A stretch of 64,000 bases of DNA from Triops longicaudatus (GCA_022885665.1 JAGQDJ010000030.1:62001-126000), one strand, 5' to 3'; numbered from the stretch's first letter, positions 12,895 through 26,503 are shown. Program-made: numbers and translations. The notes: a model not told the origin generated them from the letters alone.

Positions 12895-15800
12895 CTGCTT
12901 TGGACATTTTCAAACAGAATTCGTCAGACGGAGCAGAACGACATATCGATGACCGAGTTGTGACATCTCGTTGCAAAGTTACGGCGGTTTGAAGGTGCAT
13001 GACCTTGAAAACGTTCGAAACGGAACCCTGCCGGCATATCCCCCTCGCCGATTTAGACGTCGCCGCGGGGCATACGGGAAGGGTTAACGCGCTATATTTT
13101 GTACTGCGATTATCTACGAAGTGTGACAAGCTAGAAAGTTGGGGTAAAAAGGGAATTGCAGTACAAAACTTCTAATTTAGAAATAGGAGCCTTAGAATTT
13201 CGTTTCTCTTCCAGAACAGTGCACACTGGTAATTGAAAGAAAGAGTTCTTACCGTGAAGTAGCGTTAATACGACCACGACTTGGACCATCCCGAGCTGGC
13301 AAAGGCCCCGGACACAAATCAGCCTCGCAATCAGGAGTATTTTTGTGGTCATCATCACGGTTTCTGGGTAGCAACCATGGCCAAAGTTTTGAGAGCAAAT
13401 AATACTTGGCTCATGTGTCGATGGTGGTCGACGATATTCCTTTATAAGTTGACTGGGTAAAACAAACTCGACGATAAAACAAGGTATATCCTAAGCAACT
13501 GCGTGCCAAGTGTTATATATTGTAGATCGTAAAGAAAGCACTACACCGTCCATCTGCCACGGAGTTCTTTTTGAGCTTGATGGTCGTTTCTTATTTCCTG
13601 GGTTTTCTTTGCCTTTTTTGAAGGCCAGCTTTGGCTTAATTGCCCAAGACTGTCGTCACCCAAGAAGACAGTCAAGTGTGCAATTGCCGTTTTCTCCACT
13701 GATTCTTAGCGTCGCCTTCTCCTCAGCAACTACAGCAAAATGACGGCCAGCCGTGTGGACGAAGCTTAAACGCTGTTCTCTACTGCGTTCTTTTCCTAAT
13801 AATTAACTTGAAACGTTTCTCCGCTGGTTGGTTAAGACTCTTTGTTCCGAGTAAATGGTAAAAAGGTTTGCGAAGATTACACCAACAAAGAAACAGTAAT
13901 GGTATTAAATTGAAGATTAACACGACAAGCTGGTCTAATTTTCCAGAAATTATGGGTATATTTCTTTTCGTCCGTTTTTATGGACTTGTGTAAAGTTTTT
14001 CTCTTCTCAGCGTCTTACACTTGGGAACTTGAAACAAACACTAGCAGCACAACGTATTCCCTCTAGTCAGGCAACAACGGGGTCGTGTAGTCTAGCCTGC
14101 TTGTTTTAAAAAGGCAATGCGTATTGTTAGTAAATTACAACACTCTAGAACAAAAATTCATAGACAACTTTGGCAGCAAGAAAAGACAGTACACATGAGT
14201 TATTCAATCCCTTTTAAGATGAAAATGAGGACGGTAAAAAAAAAAAAAAAACTAATTTATTCCATTTTATTCACAATACCTCCAGGACAAGAGCTTGTAC
14301 AAGAACGATACGTCCGTATGGCTACAGTAGGGCTTTCCCCGAAAAGAAACCACGATGAGCAATCATAAGTTTCTTAATGAGATACTTCTTTGCATATCTA
14401 ACGATCCTGTCTACGTGATTCCATTTTTCTTGCCCTCTGCGTGCTAGAAAAGCCTAATAGACTTCTAGCTAACCGCTTCCGTAGAGTTCCAAGTCGACTC
14501 ATTTCTGTTCGTGATAGCTTTCATCCTGCACACGCTCTGCTAAATTACCTAGATAGCATTCCTCACAAGGATACTGCCACAACTGGCATTTTGAACGCAA
14601 TTACTTCCATGTCCAAAATGGCAAAAATAACGCCGTCTATATTTCACGAGATGGCAAAGTAGAGTGTGTTCATTTACAACTTTCCCGAGGCTGAAATGTG
14701 CCTTGTAACCAAACCTGAAGCAATACTCATAAGTTTCATTTCTTTCAACCCACCGATTCCTGTGAAAGGCTGAAACCAAGCGATCCGAGTACCATGTTTC
14801 CGTGAGGGAGAAAATAAAGTATAAGAAATCAAATTCTGAAGCTTCAGCAGACACAATTTGGGATGCGAAAAGCTTTGTGTCTAAACGTTCTCTTCCCTTT
14901 AGGTAACACATCGCGTCAATTTGAATTCATTATGCTTTTTCGCTGACTAAACTAGGGCAAAGTTGGCCGTTTACGCAAGGTTTCTCGTTGTAGCTTGACG
15001 CAAGAAAGTTTCTTGTAAACGAAGTTCTGAGAAATCTTGTCGTCACAAGTTAAAATATGCTTGGTAGCCTTTCCTCACTGACCTTCTTAATATTACTGCC
15101 AACTTTCTAACGCTGGCAAACTGACCTGTTTTTTAGAGTCTTTTTCTATATAAGGTTCTGTTTGTGCTAGAATGCACGGCTCTGTTTTGTGTACAGGGGC
15201 AGTTCAGACACTTTTCTGATTTTTATTTTTCGTTACGTACGCGGACAAAACTATTACACGAAAGCACACTTATTAGATGCAGGTATTTTCAAGCTATTAA
15301 ATGTGAAATAGCGAGCTTAAGAAAAGACGAAAAATAAGGCTACACGACAATAGAAAGTAGAGACTCTTCCAAGTGTACAAACTGCCCGTGGAGGCATCCG
15401 TTTAGCATTGGACAAGGACTATTGTCCGGCAGTTTTTTTCATTAAGTAAATTACAGATTAACTTTCAAAAACAACACGTGGTAGAATTGAAAGGTATGTA
15501 AAAAAATTACAAGTACAATACGAATGAAAAGTAGAAATACTGTCGTATGAAATTTGCCCACACGTAGTTCGTTGTGTTTGCTGACTCTGATTTTACCATT
15601 AAAGTAGTTCTAACTTACTGGACTTTTGTACAAATTGTACAACGTCCGAACTCCTTTACACTTATTACGCTTACTGACGTCAGTAAACTACTAGTGGCTT
15701 TTCATGTGTAAAATAGTATTCCTGGGTAATCAGAGACGCAAAACTCAAGACATTGTCTCATTTTAATGTTTATATTATATTATAACGCAAAATATTACAC

Positions 15801-17849
15801 AACAGTCGGAAAAAATTCTAAACACAGATCTAACGGCGCTTCACTACTAGCGCACCTACCGGCTCAATTGGGAAGCCTGCTTTGGCATAAGCTTGCGTGT
15901 CGCCACCGTGCGGCAAAAGACATTTGCGTGTGTCTAATACATTAATGTAACGTTACATCAAACCTTTCAGATTCGTCTCATAATGCGCACAATGCCTTCT
16001 AATTATTCTTACGTTAAACGAAACAGTGACCGTCTTTCGTTTAAGACTGCAATAAATCAACTCATTTTTTCCCATATTTCATCTTCTCTCACACAACCTT
16101 CTCAGATGAAAGAAAAGACATCTAAAGCTGCTACAATTCAAAAAACGTGAATAACCTTTTTTTGGAAGGGGGGGGGGGGCTCAGAACTCCAATCTGCCAA
16201 CATAGGATATGGTGTAATCAATTTGGTAACGCGTGTTGCTGTCATAGAATTATCGCACCTTTTCCTCATTACACGCTTACAGAGAAACGTCTCCTTTCGT
16301 ACCCTCTCCAACCTTCACCCTTTCGCAGCCGTTCCAGTGTCTATCTTGCAGTAATAAAAAGGAACCCAAAAAACGTATCCTACACTGTAGGATCGATTTC
16401 GCACACCGTGTAACAACACGCGGAATGAGAATACATTTCTTTCTTTCCCACGAAAAAAAAAACTAAATTGGAATCCACACCTAAAACCATCATTTCGCCG
16501 TTCCCAGCATCCCCTTACCCTCCCACCTTCTCCGATTTGGGTCTCCTTTTAATTCTCTCCCCACCCACTCACTCGACTCTTGTGTCTAATTTTCTCCCGA
16601 ATGTGTTCGTATTTCTCTTCCGCGAAAATTGCTAAAGAGACACTACCTGGAAAATCGTCCGATTACATTGCAAAAACAAGGCGTTGCAACCATCCCAGCA
16701 AACAATACTACATGTCTTTTGTATCATGCAACATCGGTAACATGTCGGATGCTTTTTGGAAGGTATCGGGAAGCATTTGCTCAATTTAATTTCTTCATTG
16801 GTTTTCTTTAGACGATATTGACCTCGCAAAAAGTGTGCACAAAGGCACTAAACCCTCCCTTTCACTTTCTGGGCTAATTTTAGCACACAATCGCAAAAGT
16901 CTGAATGTGGTTAAAGGCGTTGTGACACACAAAGGCAAGAGGCGGGTGAGGAAGTCGTAAAAGAGTCGGACGTCGGTGGAGAAACTAAGAAGTCATTGTT
17001 GTGATGAACTTTGCACAAGTCATGAAATGGGGAAAATTGCTAATCGATAAGACATCTTACCCCCGTCAACACCTCAATCACACGCCATTGATATAAAAAA
17101 GCTACTATAAGAAATAAAAAAAAAAAGAAAATCCTGGTCGCTTTTCTGTATCAGTCACAACAAAAAATAGCCGGTACCGAAAGAGCTCCGGAATTTAATC
17201 ATAGATAACCTCTAACCCTCCCCGAGCTTGCTTGTCGTTCAAGCGTACTTGGTTCGGTTGGACCAACTTTAATCAATGGACAGATCACGAGCATTTCGTA
17301 CTTTCCAACCGAAACCTAAATAGATAGTCCTCAAAATTGCCTCAGGCGCTCTGTTCTTCCGATTACGAACTGCCACAACTGGGCTTTTCGGTTATGTGCA
17401 AAAAAAGGTAGAAAGCCCCAGGCAAAAGAAAAACTGCCATTCAAAAGGTAACGTGATGCTTTTCCCAATTTTGCTAACAAGAAAAGTAGTTTGTTCCACC
17501 AAAGTGGCGGTACCAGAATTGAAACCTAAAGATTGAATTTTCGTCGGCCAGGAATCTGGTGTCTTTTTTCTGCACAAACACGCTGAATGTGAAAAAGGGT
17601 ATCAACGATTTGAAACGCATGTAAAAGAAAAAAAAAACTTTGAAACTGCCCGTTATCAACTGCAGCCACGTTATTGCCAAGCCAGTTGGAGTTTCGTGCC
17701 AGAAAAAAAACTAATATTTTGAGCGACGGGTGAAAATATTTCGGTTAAATCAATAAAAGGAAACCTCAATGTAAAAAAATCGAAAAAAAAATCAATAGCT
17801 AATGGACAACGGAGAACAAAATTTTGGAGTTCGGCTGAAGACACAATCT

Positions 17850-17878
17850 CGTCTTGCTACAAAATTTGTAGCAAGATG
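17850..17878. repeat. near-perfect 14-bp palindrome
   Basis: The arms at 17850-17863 and 17865-17878 are complementary except for one position, with a single base at the centre. It is a compact cruciform-type palindrome in non-coding DNA. Confidence 0.75.
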
Positions 17879-18604
17879 AAAGAAAAGCTCTCAAGTGCTT
17901 TCATGACAGTCGTTAAATGTCGGCAAGATACAGTAATAAGGGATTGGGTGACATAGTATTGAAAACGTGTGCTTTTATCCCATCATAAATGCGTTACTGT
18001 AATTTCAAACATTTCAGCTTGAATAAAGCTCTTCAACTCCGTTTAGAGGTACTGAAATGAAAGCATTAGCGGAAGTTGGGTACTTTCACTATAATGTAAG
18101 CTCGTTGCACAAATACTGTTCGCAAACCACGCGAAAAAACTCTCTCGTTCTTGCTCCAACAATCCGAGGTCTTTCATAAATCTTAAATTGACAAATCGGC
18201 GAATGAAGGCAAGAACATCAACAAAGAACCGTCACTACATGGGCAAACATTGACTCGCTTCCTACAAGAAATCCTGGGAACGGATGTTTTTAGAGTACTA
18301 TTCGGGTGCGTCCCTTTGCTTTTCTAAGCTGAGATAACTATAGTGTTTGGGCTTACTGTAAAGGTCCATTCTTGGAAGTTTTTCGTAACTCGAGGCCGTT
18401 TTAGGTTTTGGATTTCTCTTAGATGCAGTACTCGGAAATCTATTCAAATCCTTGCAAGTTTGTAAGCACATGTACCAACTTTTCATTCAAACTGGCCCTC
18501 TCTTAGTTGATTACCCTTCCTAGCCGATAAGTTCTTCTGGTATCATTACGAGTCCATTTTTTTTATTTCTTTCGTCGACGTGAGCTTTGCTCGTTGCTGT
18601 ACAT

Positions 18605-18812
18605 CAGTGGTGCCCAACCTTTTTTCACCCGAGGGCCGCGCGCGACATGATATAAAATCTCGCGGGCCTGAATGTTCCGGTTTCGCCAGAATCATGCCGA
18701 CGTTAAAAATGAAATTATGCAGTGATATACATGAGCTGTATAAATGAGCGGGCCGCATGAGGCACCTTCGTGGGCCGGATATGGCCCGCGGGCCGTAGGT
18801 TGGGCACCACTG
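18605..18812. mobile_element. non-autonomous hAT-type transposon (208 bp)
   Basis: The element starts CAGTGGTGCCCAACCT and ends with its exact reverse complement, giving perfect 16-bp terminal inverted repeats. It is flanked by 8-bp direct duplications, CTGTACAT at 18597-18604 and TTGTACAT at 18813-18820, which differ at one position. An 8-bp duplication with CAGnGG-type ends is the hAT signature. The interior is GC-rich (GGGCCGCG, GGCCCGCGGGCC), unlike its AT-rich surroundings, and is too short for a transposase. It must have moved using a transposase made elsewhere. The intact repeats suggest a fairly recent insertion. Confidence 0.9.
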
Positions 18813-18820
18813 TTGTACAT

Positions 18821-21531
18821 CGTTTCACTTCAATAGTTGTTGATGTAACAGTTAAACAATAACAAATATATACATTAATAGTCCATTCATCCTTTCCCTA
18901 CTTGCACAATTTTAATCGATAAAAGTCATCCTACAAAATATACTCCTATCAGCACACAAGTAAATAAGTCTTAATTTATTGTCCATTTTCACTACGCTAA
19001 AAGGAATATTTGTATAATGAGAAATGCCAAAAATTATTTTCTTTTTGTAACTGTGCAGTAGGTGACTTATTTGAATTCAGGAGAGACGAGATGTAAGTCC
19101 GAAGTATTACAACACCTCTAAATTATTTGCGGCACTATTTTGAATAATTCGAATTGTGAGTCGCTAAAAAATTATAAAAGTTAAAGGTATGAGGTAATTT
19201 ACAGTTTTATTACAAGTAATTATGGCGGTCTCCCGAAAGTTTCACGCATAATGGGCGAATTAATTCGAAAAAAAGTTCAAACTAAAGAAAATTTTCGCAC
19301 TAAAATATTCACGAATTCGAACTCTAAATAAAATTCCTGTAACGGAACGAACGTGAGTCGAGTTCGTTCGGGCTCAACTTTTCGTTCGCCAAACTTCGAA
19401 CAAAGGTTCCACCAGATTTTCCGTGACTAGGTGCCATGTTGCCATAAAATCTGGTGCAATGAAGCTGGTTTTGATGCCCTTTACGTATGACACCCTGCAC
19501 CGCTGATAAAACGTTACAAGAAGCCAACATTACCTCCAATCACCCTACTTTGTCCCCTTAATGAGCTTACATGGTAAGAGCCATCTTAAAAGCAAACGAC
19601 TTGCAGCATTTCCGAAGGGTGCTCTGACTCCTTACAATGCATGAAAGTCGTCACGCGTGAAAACTAAATAATTTAATTTAATAAAACACTGCAGCAAAAA
19701 CAGTCACGGTTCCTAGAAAACTTCGTAATATCCTCATAAAATCTCATCGAAAATCGACCAATTTGCCTGTCAACTCTCTTTTTTAACACCTATCACATTT
19801 AACAGTTGCGTTTTATAACTGCGAGAGTTTCTACCCACATTTTGGCTAGCGCAATGTTAAGGAAACTTTTTTTTATATTTTTTCCTTGCGTCCATTCACT
19901 AAGAAAGTATCCGATACCACTTTTTTTGCTGCCAAAGCTACTGTCGGAAATAGGTATATCAATACAATACCGGCACTGTTATATCTGGCTGTGCTGCACA
20001 CTGAAGAAAAATGAACGCATTATTCCTCGGTTCCCAACAATAGGATACAATTACAGCCCACTAACCACCACCCGTCCGGCTTTGCTGCCGATTTTTCTTT
20101 CCTTTGTAAAACCAAATATCACAGCGCATTAATCCGCCCAAGAGACAACTCTTCGTACACAGTCACGGAAATACGAATCAACCAGCACTCACACTGTGCG
20201 TGAAAGAAATCAAAATTAAGTCCTTGGTGTCTGATGGAGCAAGTTTTCCTATGTCTTTTTTAATTAAATATTGCGACTCAACGGTTGTAGGGATAAACGT
20301 TTAAATGAGTCAATGTACACAACACTAATTTGAACTCTCGCAAAGGACAGGGACATTAGCATAGGCTGGAGCTTTTCCGTTCTTGATGTAACAAGAAGGG
20401 CGTCCCGACGCCGACTGACGGACTAGAGGGGAGAAATTTCCTCGTATAGTCTAGCGAAACAAGGGTTTGCTCGACGCACACAGGACTGCCTTGATGGGGC
20501 GCATAACCCTCCCTCCCACACCCCCCGAGCCGTATGCTCTGGTATGCGCTGGTCCTCGACGAATTTGCTATGCAAGGCAAGTTGTTCGTCTCCGTGACGC
20601 TAATTTTCTCTCTTAGCGGAGCTTTATTATGGGGATCACACGATGATCTTACCGAGACCGAGAAACCCAGTTTAGCGTTTCACCGGTTTCTGACAAAAAG
20701 TAACTATTTTTTTCTGTGAAAAATCCTAGTACTGAACGAAAAGTTTGGTTCGAAAACTGTAAAAAAAAGTATAAATAAAATATTTAAGCAAAATTACATT
20801 GGCTACGCATTCAGTGACTTATGATGAAATTCCCTTATATCACCATTTCACTTATATCCATTCTAAATTTTGTCGCTTATTCATTCTGAATAATATAATA
20901 CGATATTATGTTTCGTGGATATTCTTATACAGATATGGGTTAGAAAGGGGTCAATTATACAGCGATGTTAAAACGCAGGTATTCTGTACTAATTTCTTCG
21001 TATTTGCATCAGTGTTGGGTAATTGGGCGAAAAGTGACACAATTGTATTAACGTTATTTGTAATTTAAAATGTTCTATTAGATAACAATTCAAATTTGTA
21101 GAGAAACGTATTAATTTCCCGTTATTTTACTAAAATGCTTAATTAAAATGCTAAAATGCTAAATATCGATCTAATGCTACAAATCTAGTATAGTGTGAAA
21201 AGTAATGTTTTAATAGCAAGCAAATGAACGTAATACGTTAAACATAAACATTTTATTCGTGTTTTGAATCAGCACTTTACATGGTACTGCATGCCATTTA
21301 TTTAACAAATTAAAAAATAAATAATACTTTTAATGTAATTTGGCCTTTTTTATTTTGCTGGTACATAAAATAATATTATGGAGCTTAAAAATGTTAAGAG
21401 TACGTTACATTCCGAATTTAAAGAGTGAAAAGTACCTCCAGTACATTATAATTACTCCAACAATATAATTGGCATTATAAATTACAATTATAAGAAGCCA
21501 TTACACAAAATTATTTGAATGGATAATAAAA
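18821..21531. other. non-coding AT-rich stretch
   Basis: I found no exon I could support. The 108-codon plus-strand frame at 19806-20132 has no family features. Around 21130-21160 there is a short imperfect array of an AAAATGCTA-like unit. The segment nearest 21531 would be the 3' untranslated side of the candidate minus-strand gene that ends there. Confidence 0.4.
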
Positions 21532-22360
21532 CTACGGTTTTTCTTCGCTAACGACGTTTTTTGCGTTAGCACTGAAGCGTTTCATCACGGAAAGTATAGG
21601 ATTTTCTTATAATGATTTTAAAAAATATTTAAAAAATATTGCAATATACTAACTTTCCGGTTTTTTTTCTCGTTATGTTTCAAAATCTTCCTAAAGCACT
21701 TGATCAGGATTTCTTGTTTACTTATGTAAGCGATAGTTTGCTCATTTGTACACCGTGTTTGACCAGACAGCCGCTTCCTTGGAACCCAGCATTTCAAGCA
21801 AACGCCAATTGATTTTAAGTATTTTGTTTCCGAAAGAATGGACAATCCCAGTTCAATGAATTCAATAACTGTGCGCCACAACGATTTGCTCTCGACGTCT
21901 CGGTCCTCGAACTTTCAATCAATCACAGAATTCCTCAAGTAAACATAGATTTTCGATTAAGAAACGCACAAAATTCCAAAAAATTCGGCAGCTACAGAAA
22001 TATTGCCCACAATTTCTCTCCAGGAAATGTGCATTTTCGGAAGTTCGTTTGCATAAGTCTCAATTTGCCGTTTATAACAATGTCGAGAGAACGAACCAAA
22101 ATCTAAGCCATCCTTTTCTTTTCAAGCTAAAATTTCGCGGTTAATACTTAAAATCGCGACTTTTGTCTAAGCTCGGCCGATAAATTTAGTCTCGCACGCT
22201 ATCACCTTATGTTTAAAATATCTCTCAAATCCGTTACCTAATCTATATTCTTCAGTTCAAAGCAAGTGCTCCGCTGATTTCTCAAGAGTATATTACAAAC
22301 CGAAAGGGCTTAACCGAGATCGGGCTTCGTCATCATCTTGTTGCTGCTTCTCACGCATGA
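21532..22360 (-). CDS. candidate 3' exons of an unrecognised protein
   Basis: Four open segments join in phase on the minus strand: 22301-22360, about 21996-22120, 21650-21911 and 21532-21605. The last ends in TAG after a lysine-rich tail, EEKP. The splice sites used are GTTTGT/AAAAG, GTAGCT/AAAG and GTATAT/ATAAG. They are weaker than those of the named genes, and one intron is only 44 bp. The joined peptide has about 170 residues. It starts with an acidic, glutamine-rich stretch (REKQQQDDDEA), then has a helix-like middle, then a C-terminal part with CLKCW and KRFSANAK. I do not recognise the family. A second plausible open exon ends near 22520, but I could not link it. It could be the end of a gene starting at 26465, but the exons between were not found. 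Confidence 0.33.
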
Positions 22361-23580
22361 CTTAGCACACCTTTGTTCCCCGTTTGGCCTCCCGGCCTTT
22401 TACTTCTAAATAGGACCAAAAAGTCGCACAGTAGGGAAACTATTAACCCTAATCTGTTCCTTCACCCCTTCAAGTCTTTCTAATTCCCCCGCCTACTTAG
22501 CTATGACTGATCCTTCCTACTTCGAGCATTAACGCTCCATATGTCTGCACCAAATCGATACTTTCATAAGTCACCTGAATTTCTAAAAATACTAACCATA
22601 AGCTAAGTTCCTTTCCATCAACCCATAACGCGTTACCTTACTTTTGACCAAGAATTGAACAACATACAACACACCGGAACTGAATAGCCTTTTTTTTTTT
22701 GGCTGATCAATAATTCTTGGTCAGAGCCTCCCGAAAGTCAAAGTTTGGGAACAATTTGTGTCAGTATTCCGTAGCAACGCTCGAAAAACACATATAGCGA
22801 GTCGAGTTTCCAGAAAACGGAGAGGTGATCTTTTCCTGTCCTGACATTGATTCCCTTGCTTTCAGTAAAGCTTAAATTAAAAAGGTTCTGGAGCACCGGC
22901 AAAAGGGCTCCATTACGAAACCGATCATAGAATTCAGGTTTCTCCGAGCAAGATTACAAGCTACGAATACCTTTGATTGACATTTCCAGAATAGGAAATC
23001 TTTAGCTAACCTCCACTAGTTTCAGCAATTCTTCTTTCAAGCTTTTACATCCTTAAGGCTGAAATTCCGTCTCAGGTAATTTTATCTTTTTAAGTTTAAC
23101 ATTATTGAATTTAAGTATCATGAAGCTACGTTACATCTAGATACGTGTGTCTTCCACAGGAAGTAGAGGAACGGGACAGTTGATACGTCGGACAAAATGT
23201 TCAAAAATCGTAAATAAGCTACATTTGCTGGAACTTGAAAAAAATACACATAGAAGCTACAGCGAAGTACAAACTGGGAAAGTTTCGTCAAAAGGAGTGC
23301 ATCACACACGAAAAAAACTTAAGTTTTTGGCACTTTTCGTAAGAAAGGGTTCCTTTTTTTCGCTGCACCGCACAACTTGTGTGAAATGTCCTGTTGTATA
23401 TTGTTGAGATTTATCTATTTTCTTATTTTCTAATCCTTCCTTTTTGTATTGCCCTTCACTCTGAAAGTTATATGCTTTCTCCGCTTATTTTAGTTGATTT
23501 CTCTTGAATGTTATTAATTTTCTATCCGGTATAGTTTCCTTTCACTCTTGTATATAAGCTCGTCATTCCTCTTGTAAAAT

Positions 23581-23690
23581 ATAGTAGTAGTAATGTTCTT
23601 ATAGTAGTAGTAGTATTCTCGTGGACTCCGAGTAGTACTATTATTCTAGACTCGGAGCAGTATTCTTCTAGACTCAGAGTAGTATTCTTA
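23581..23690. repeat. short degenerate tandem array
   Basis: TAG trinucleotides are followed by about three copies of a 25-28-bp unit containing TATTCTAGACTCGGAG. The copies differ at several positions and in length. It looks like a small minisatellite. Confidence 0.6.
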
Positions 23691-25921
23691 CATACCTCTC
23701 AGTCTTAAGATATCCCTCGCACATCCTTACCACGAGAAACCAACCCATCCTATCCTTAAACCTACCCCAATCACAACGAAGGGACCTCTACTCTTACCAA
23801 AATTCTCCACACAACTTATCCACACAAAAAATAAGCAAAAACACTTTTTAAGTAGAGGATATGTTGAACAACAACATCTCCAAAGAAGCGCTACAAATTC
23901 AATCTACTGATTTTGAACGAGATTTTAGCGCACCGAGGTCATGATTTAGTACGCTTTGGACTGACCCATTTTTACCGCGAGGTGGCACTGATTTGGCACC
24001 ACTGCGAAATATCCTCAATTCAAAATGCCTATTTGACCACTCCCGCAGACCTAAACATAGCAGAGAAAATGTCGGACTCTCTAAAAACTTTGATTTTCTT
24101 TTTACACCAAGCAATTGGTCGAAATCATGCATTTTTTTATATAAGTCAGTGCTAAAAAGCTTCTAGTACCGACAGGGAGTGTAACTGTAAGTTTGTATAA
24201 GATATTTTAACTCCATAGTACACTTTTAATAAAAGATCAATCGACTAGTTTCTTTATGGCAAAGCACACAGCCATTTTTTCCTCAATATAGTCCAAATTA
24301 TGTAGCCAGCATTTTCACTTTATATACTAGGAAAAGGCTCTAGTTTAGGTCATCTGGCGTTATTTTTCGTCCCTTTGAAACATGCAAAACCTCGTTTGAT
24401 AGCCAGGATACTCGAGCGTCGAACGCGTGTAATTTTCGACCGGAATTTTGTCTGCACGTGAAAAGAAAAATCAAAGCAGAAAAGTGTCCACTCTGTCCCT
24501 CTACTTTGGTTTAGAAATACATTATCCTCCCAAGCTCCACAGCACGGTGACTTCATCGCCTTAAAAATCGTCATAAAATAACGCTATAAATGCTTTACGC
24601 ATTCATATAATATGTAGCTAGGGTCTTATGCGCAGCTAGAGTACTAAAATGGATTTTAAGTACTCCATTCTTCTTGACTTTTTGCCAACAAGGGAAAAAA
24701 ACACACATAAGACAGGGAAAAAAGTTTACGCAGCTACATAAACTCACAAAAGTGAACCGGAAAAGAACTGCGATCATTCCATGATTTTCTTCGAATTTTT
24801 TTAAAATCAGCCATTTTTACAAAAATATTCCTTGACCTCAATTTTTTACTTTTGTGGTCCTATATAAAACACGTGACTGGTATGGTCTTTTGTTATGCTG
24901 TCCTGAGCTTCAAGGCAGAGTCCGTACTACGTGTTTGGATCGTTTTGTGGGTTCGTGAAAATCTTTGTCAACGTAGAAGCCAATTCAAACAATGGTGGCG
25001 TTGTCACGAAGCTCTTTTGACGGCATATAAGATCAACCCGTGTACGTAAATTTCTTCAAGGTTTTTGGGAGACAAATCTCATTCACAACCGTACCACGTC
25101 GTTTGCGAAATCCGACACAAAATGAAACGTAGATATTTTTCGTGCCGTGCCCACAAGAGACTACTGGAAGCTCGGGAAGCATACGTGTAGTACACTTTGG
25201 AAAAGGTAGAAAAGGATCGGCAAATGTCGCAAGACCGGTTTGACCGACATTGGCACGCTCGAGACGAACGTGACTCAATAACGAAGCGAAAACTGACCTT
25301 TGTCAATGCAGAAGTTCAATATATTCATACAAGTACTTACCAAGCGAGACCGGGAAACTGGTCAATTTTGGAGCACAAGTCCGTTATGAGAAAGCTTCAA
25401 GTTGATCCGAACATTAGCCTTCTCCCATGACAGCAGATAATCACATGTCGCCACCTGCAAACAGTCCAGTTTTAAAGCACACGATAGCTCGAATGCTGGA
25501 GATACAACAAACATGGGAAGTACTAATTAGCCCCAAATAAGCTGGTGCTCATAACAATCCTTCGTACACGGAATGCAATGTCAAGTGAGCCAAGCTGTAG
25601 TAATGTCCCCCGAACGCGTAGCGAATTTCTGTGAGTAAAAGCCTTTGGTGCGGTTCAGTGCGATACCTAAGACGAACTTGTAATTCACGGAAAATAAATA
25701 TGTTTGGAGTTTACGTAAGCCACCGAGCTCTTGACTGGGTCCTCAATCAAACTTTCCGTCGTTTCTATTTGACACACTGTACCCAAAGCAGAGACCAGTC
25801 ATTCAAACAATTTGAGGGCTCTTGCACTCGCTCTCTAGTTCCATACTGGTATACATTCTGTTTATCTTTGCTAGCTGGTCTCCAAGAAATTCCACTTCAT
25901 GTGTCACAAGTGTGTCACTTA

Positions 25922-25975
25922 CAAATGTTCGTTCTTTACCCTGAAAATATTTCATTAAGATTAAACGAACATTTG
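25922..25975. repeat. 12-bp inverted repeat beside a microsatellite
   Basis: CAAATGTTCGTT at 25922-25933 is exactly reverse-complemented at 25964-25975, with 30 bases between. The right arm lies three bases from the trinucleotide repeat. I see no target duplication, so I do not call it a transposon. Confidence 0.6.
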
Positions 25976-25978
25976 CGA

Positions 25979-26031
25979 TTTTATTATTATTACTATTATT
26001 ATTATTGCTATTATTATTATTACTATTATTT
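25979..26031. repeat. ATT microsatellite
   Basis: This is an interrupted ATT trinucleotide array with occasional ACT or GCT units, about 53 bp long. Confidence 0.9.
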
Positions 26032-26399
26032 TCACGTAACTGCCTTTAATCTTCACCCCGATAAAATAATGCTGACTTTCCTCAAATAATGCGGAATTCC
26101 GTAAGAAGAAACTCGAAAGCTTTACAAACCTGGGTACATTATTAAAGTTTATCCGCATAATGCGAGTTTATATGATCACATTACCAGTTTTTGCATCATC
26201 TAGTTATTTCATGGGCATCAGGGATATTTCCATACCGTGTTTCATCAAGCCTTGGTCAGATGTGGATTGAAAGATGCACCTAAACATCGATGCATTATGT
26301 TCGACAAACTTTATCTTATTTTGAAAAAATTCATCTAGTTTTTTACAGTTCTACGAACGCAATAGTTTTTCCAAGTAAAAGCAATTGCCTAACACTTAC

Positions 26400-26465
26400 C
26401 TTCAAACGCGGAATCCCAGCAATCTTCACAAACTGATTGTTGCCACCTTGAACGCCTACTGACAT
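26400..26465 (-). CDS. candidate first coding exon, protein unrecognised
   Basis: On the minus strand an ATG opens 22 codons beginning MSVGVQGGNNQ and ending GIPRLK. A strong donor (AAG|GTAAGTG, phase 0) follows. The exon lies about 40-120 bp from a cluster of E2F-like sites, where a first exon would be expected. I cannot follow it into a second exon with confidence and do not recognise the peptide. The evidence is the start codon, the donor quality and the promoter-like context. It could still be chance. Confidence 0.3.
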
Positions 26466-26503
26466 TTCCCCTCCATTTCAACCTTCCCTTTGTTGTCGAA
26501 GAA

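Larger units (their letters stand above)
1..18596. other. gene-poor AT-rich region, no recognisable coding sequence
   Basis: I read both strands and found no exon chain that I could join in phase or assign to a family. The longest open frame, 153 codons on the minus strand at 10483-10944, has no recognisable motif. Apart from the elements listed separately, the region holds homopolymer runs: about 24 A at 1992-2015, about 35 A at 8999-9033 and 12 G near 16168-16179. Isolated ATGGCG-type motifs resembling YY1 initiator sites occur near 3311, 7293 and 11682. Genes elsewhere in this window have coding exons as short as 31 nt, so small-exon genes could have been missed. Confidence 0.5.
22361..26399. 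other. unresolved region between candidate exons
   Basis: If 26465 is a gene start and 21532 its end, this interval would hold the remaining exons. I see scattered short open segments with plausible donors on the minus strand, such as one ending at the GTAAGTACTT donor near 25340. An 18-nt segment near 25927-25944 lies between a TTTCAG acceptor and a GTAAGTGA donor. I could not build a continuous model. The 152-codon plus-strand frame at 25631-26089 ends in a translated trinucleotide repeat and looks spurious. Confidence 0.35.

Noticed and set aside
16168..16179. Run of 12 G as a possible G-quadruplex
   Set aside because: It is a single run, without the four spaced G-tracts of a typical intramolecular quadruplex.
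25631..26089. 152-codon plus-strand open frame
   Set aside because: It reads through a trinucleotide repeat (poly-Tyr) and has no motif. It overlaps candidate minus-strand segments.
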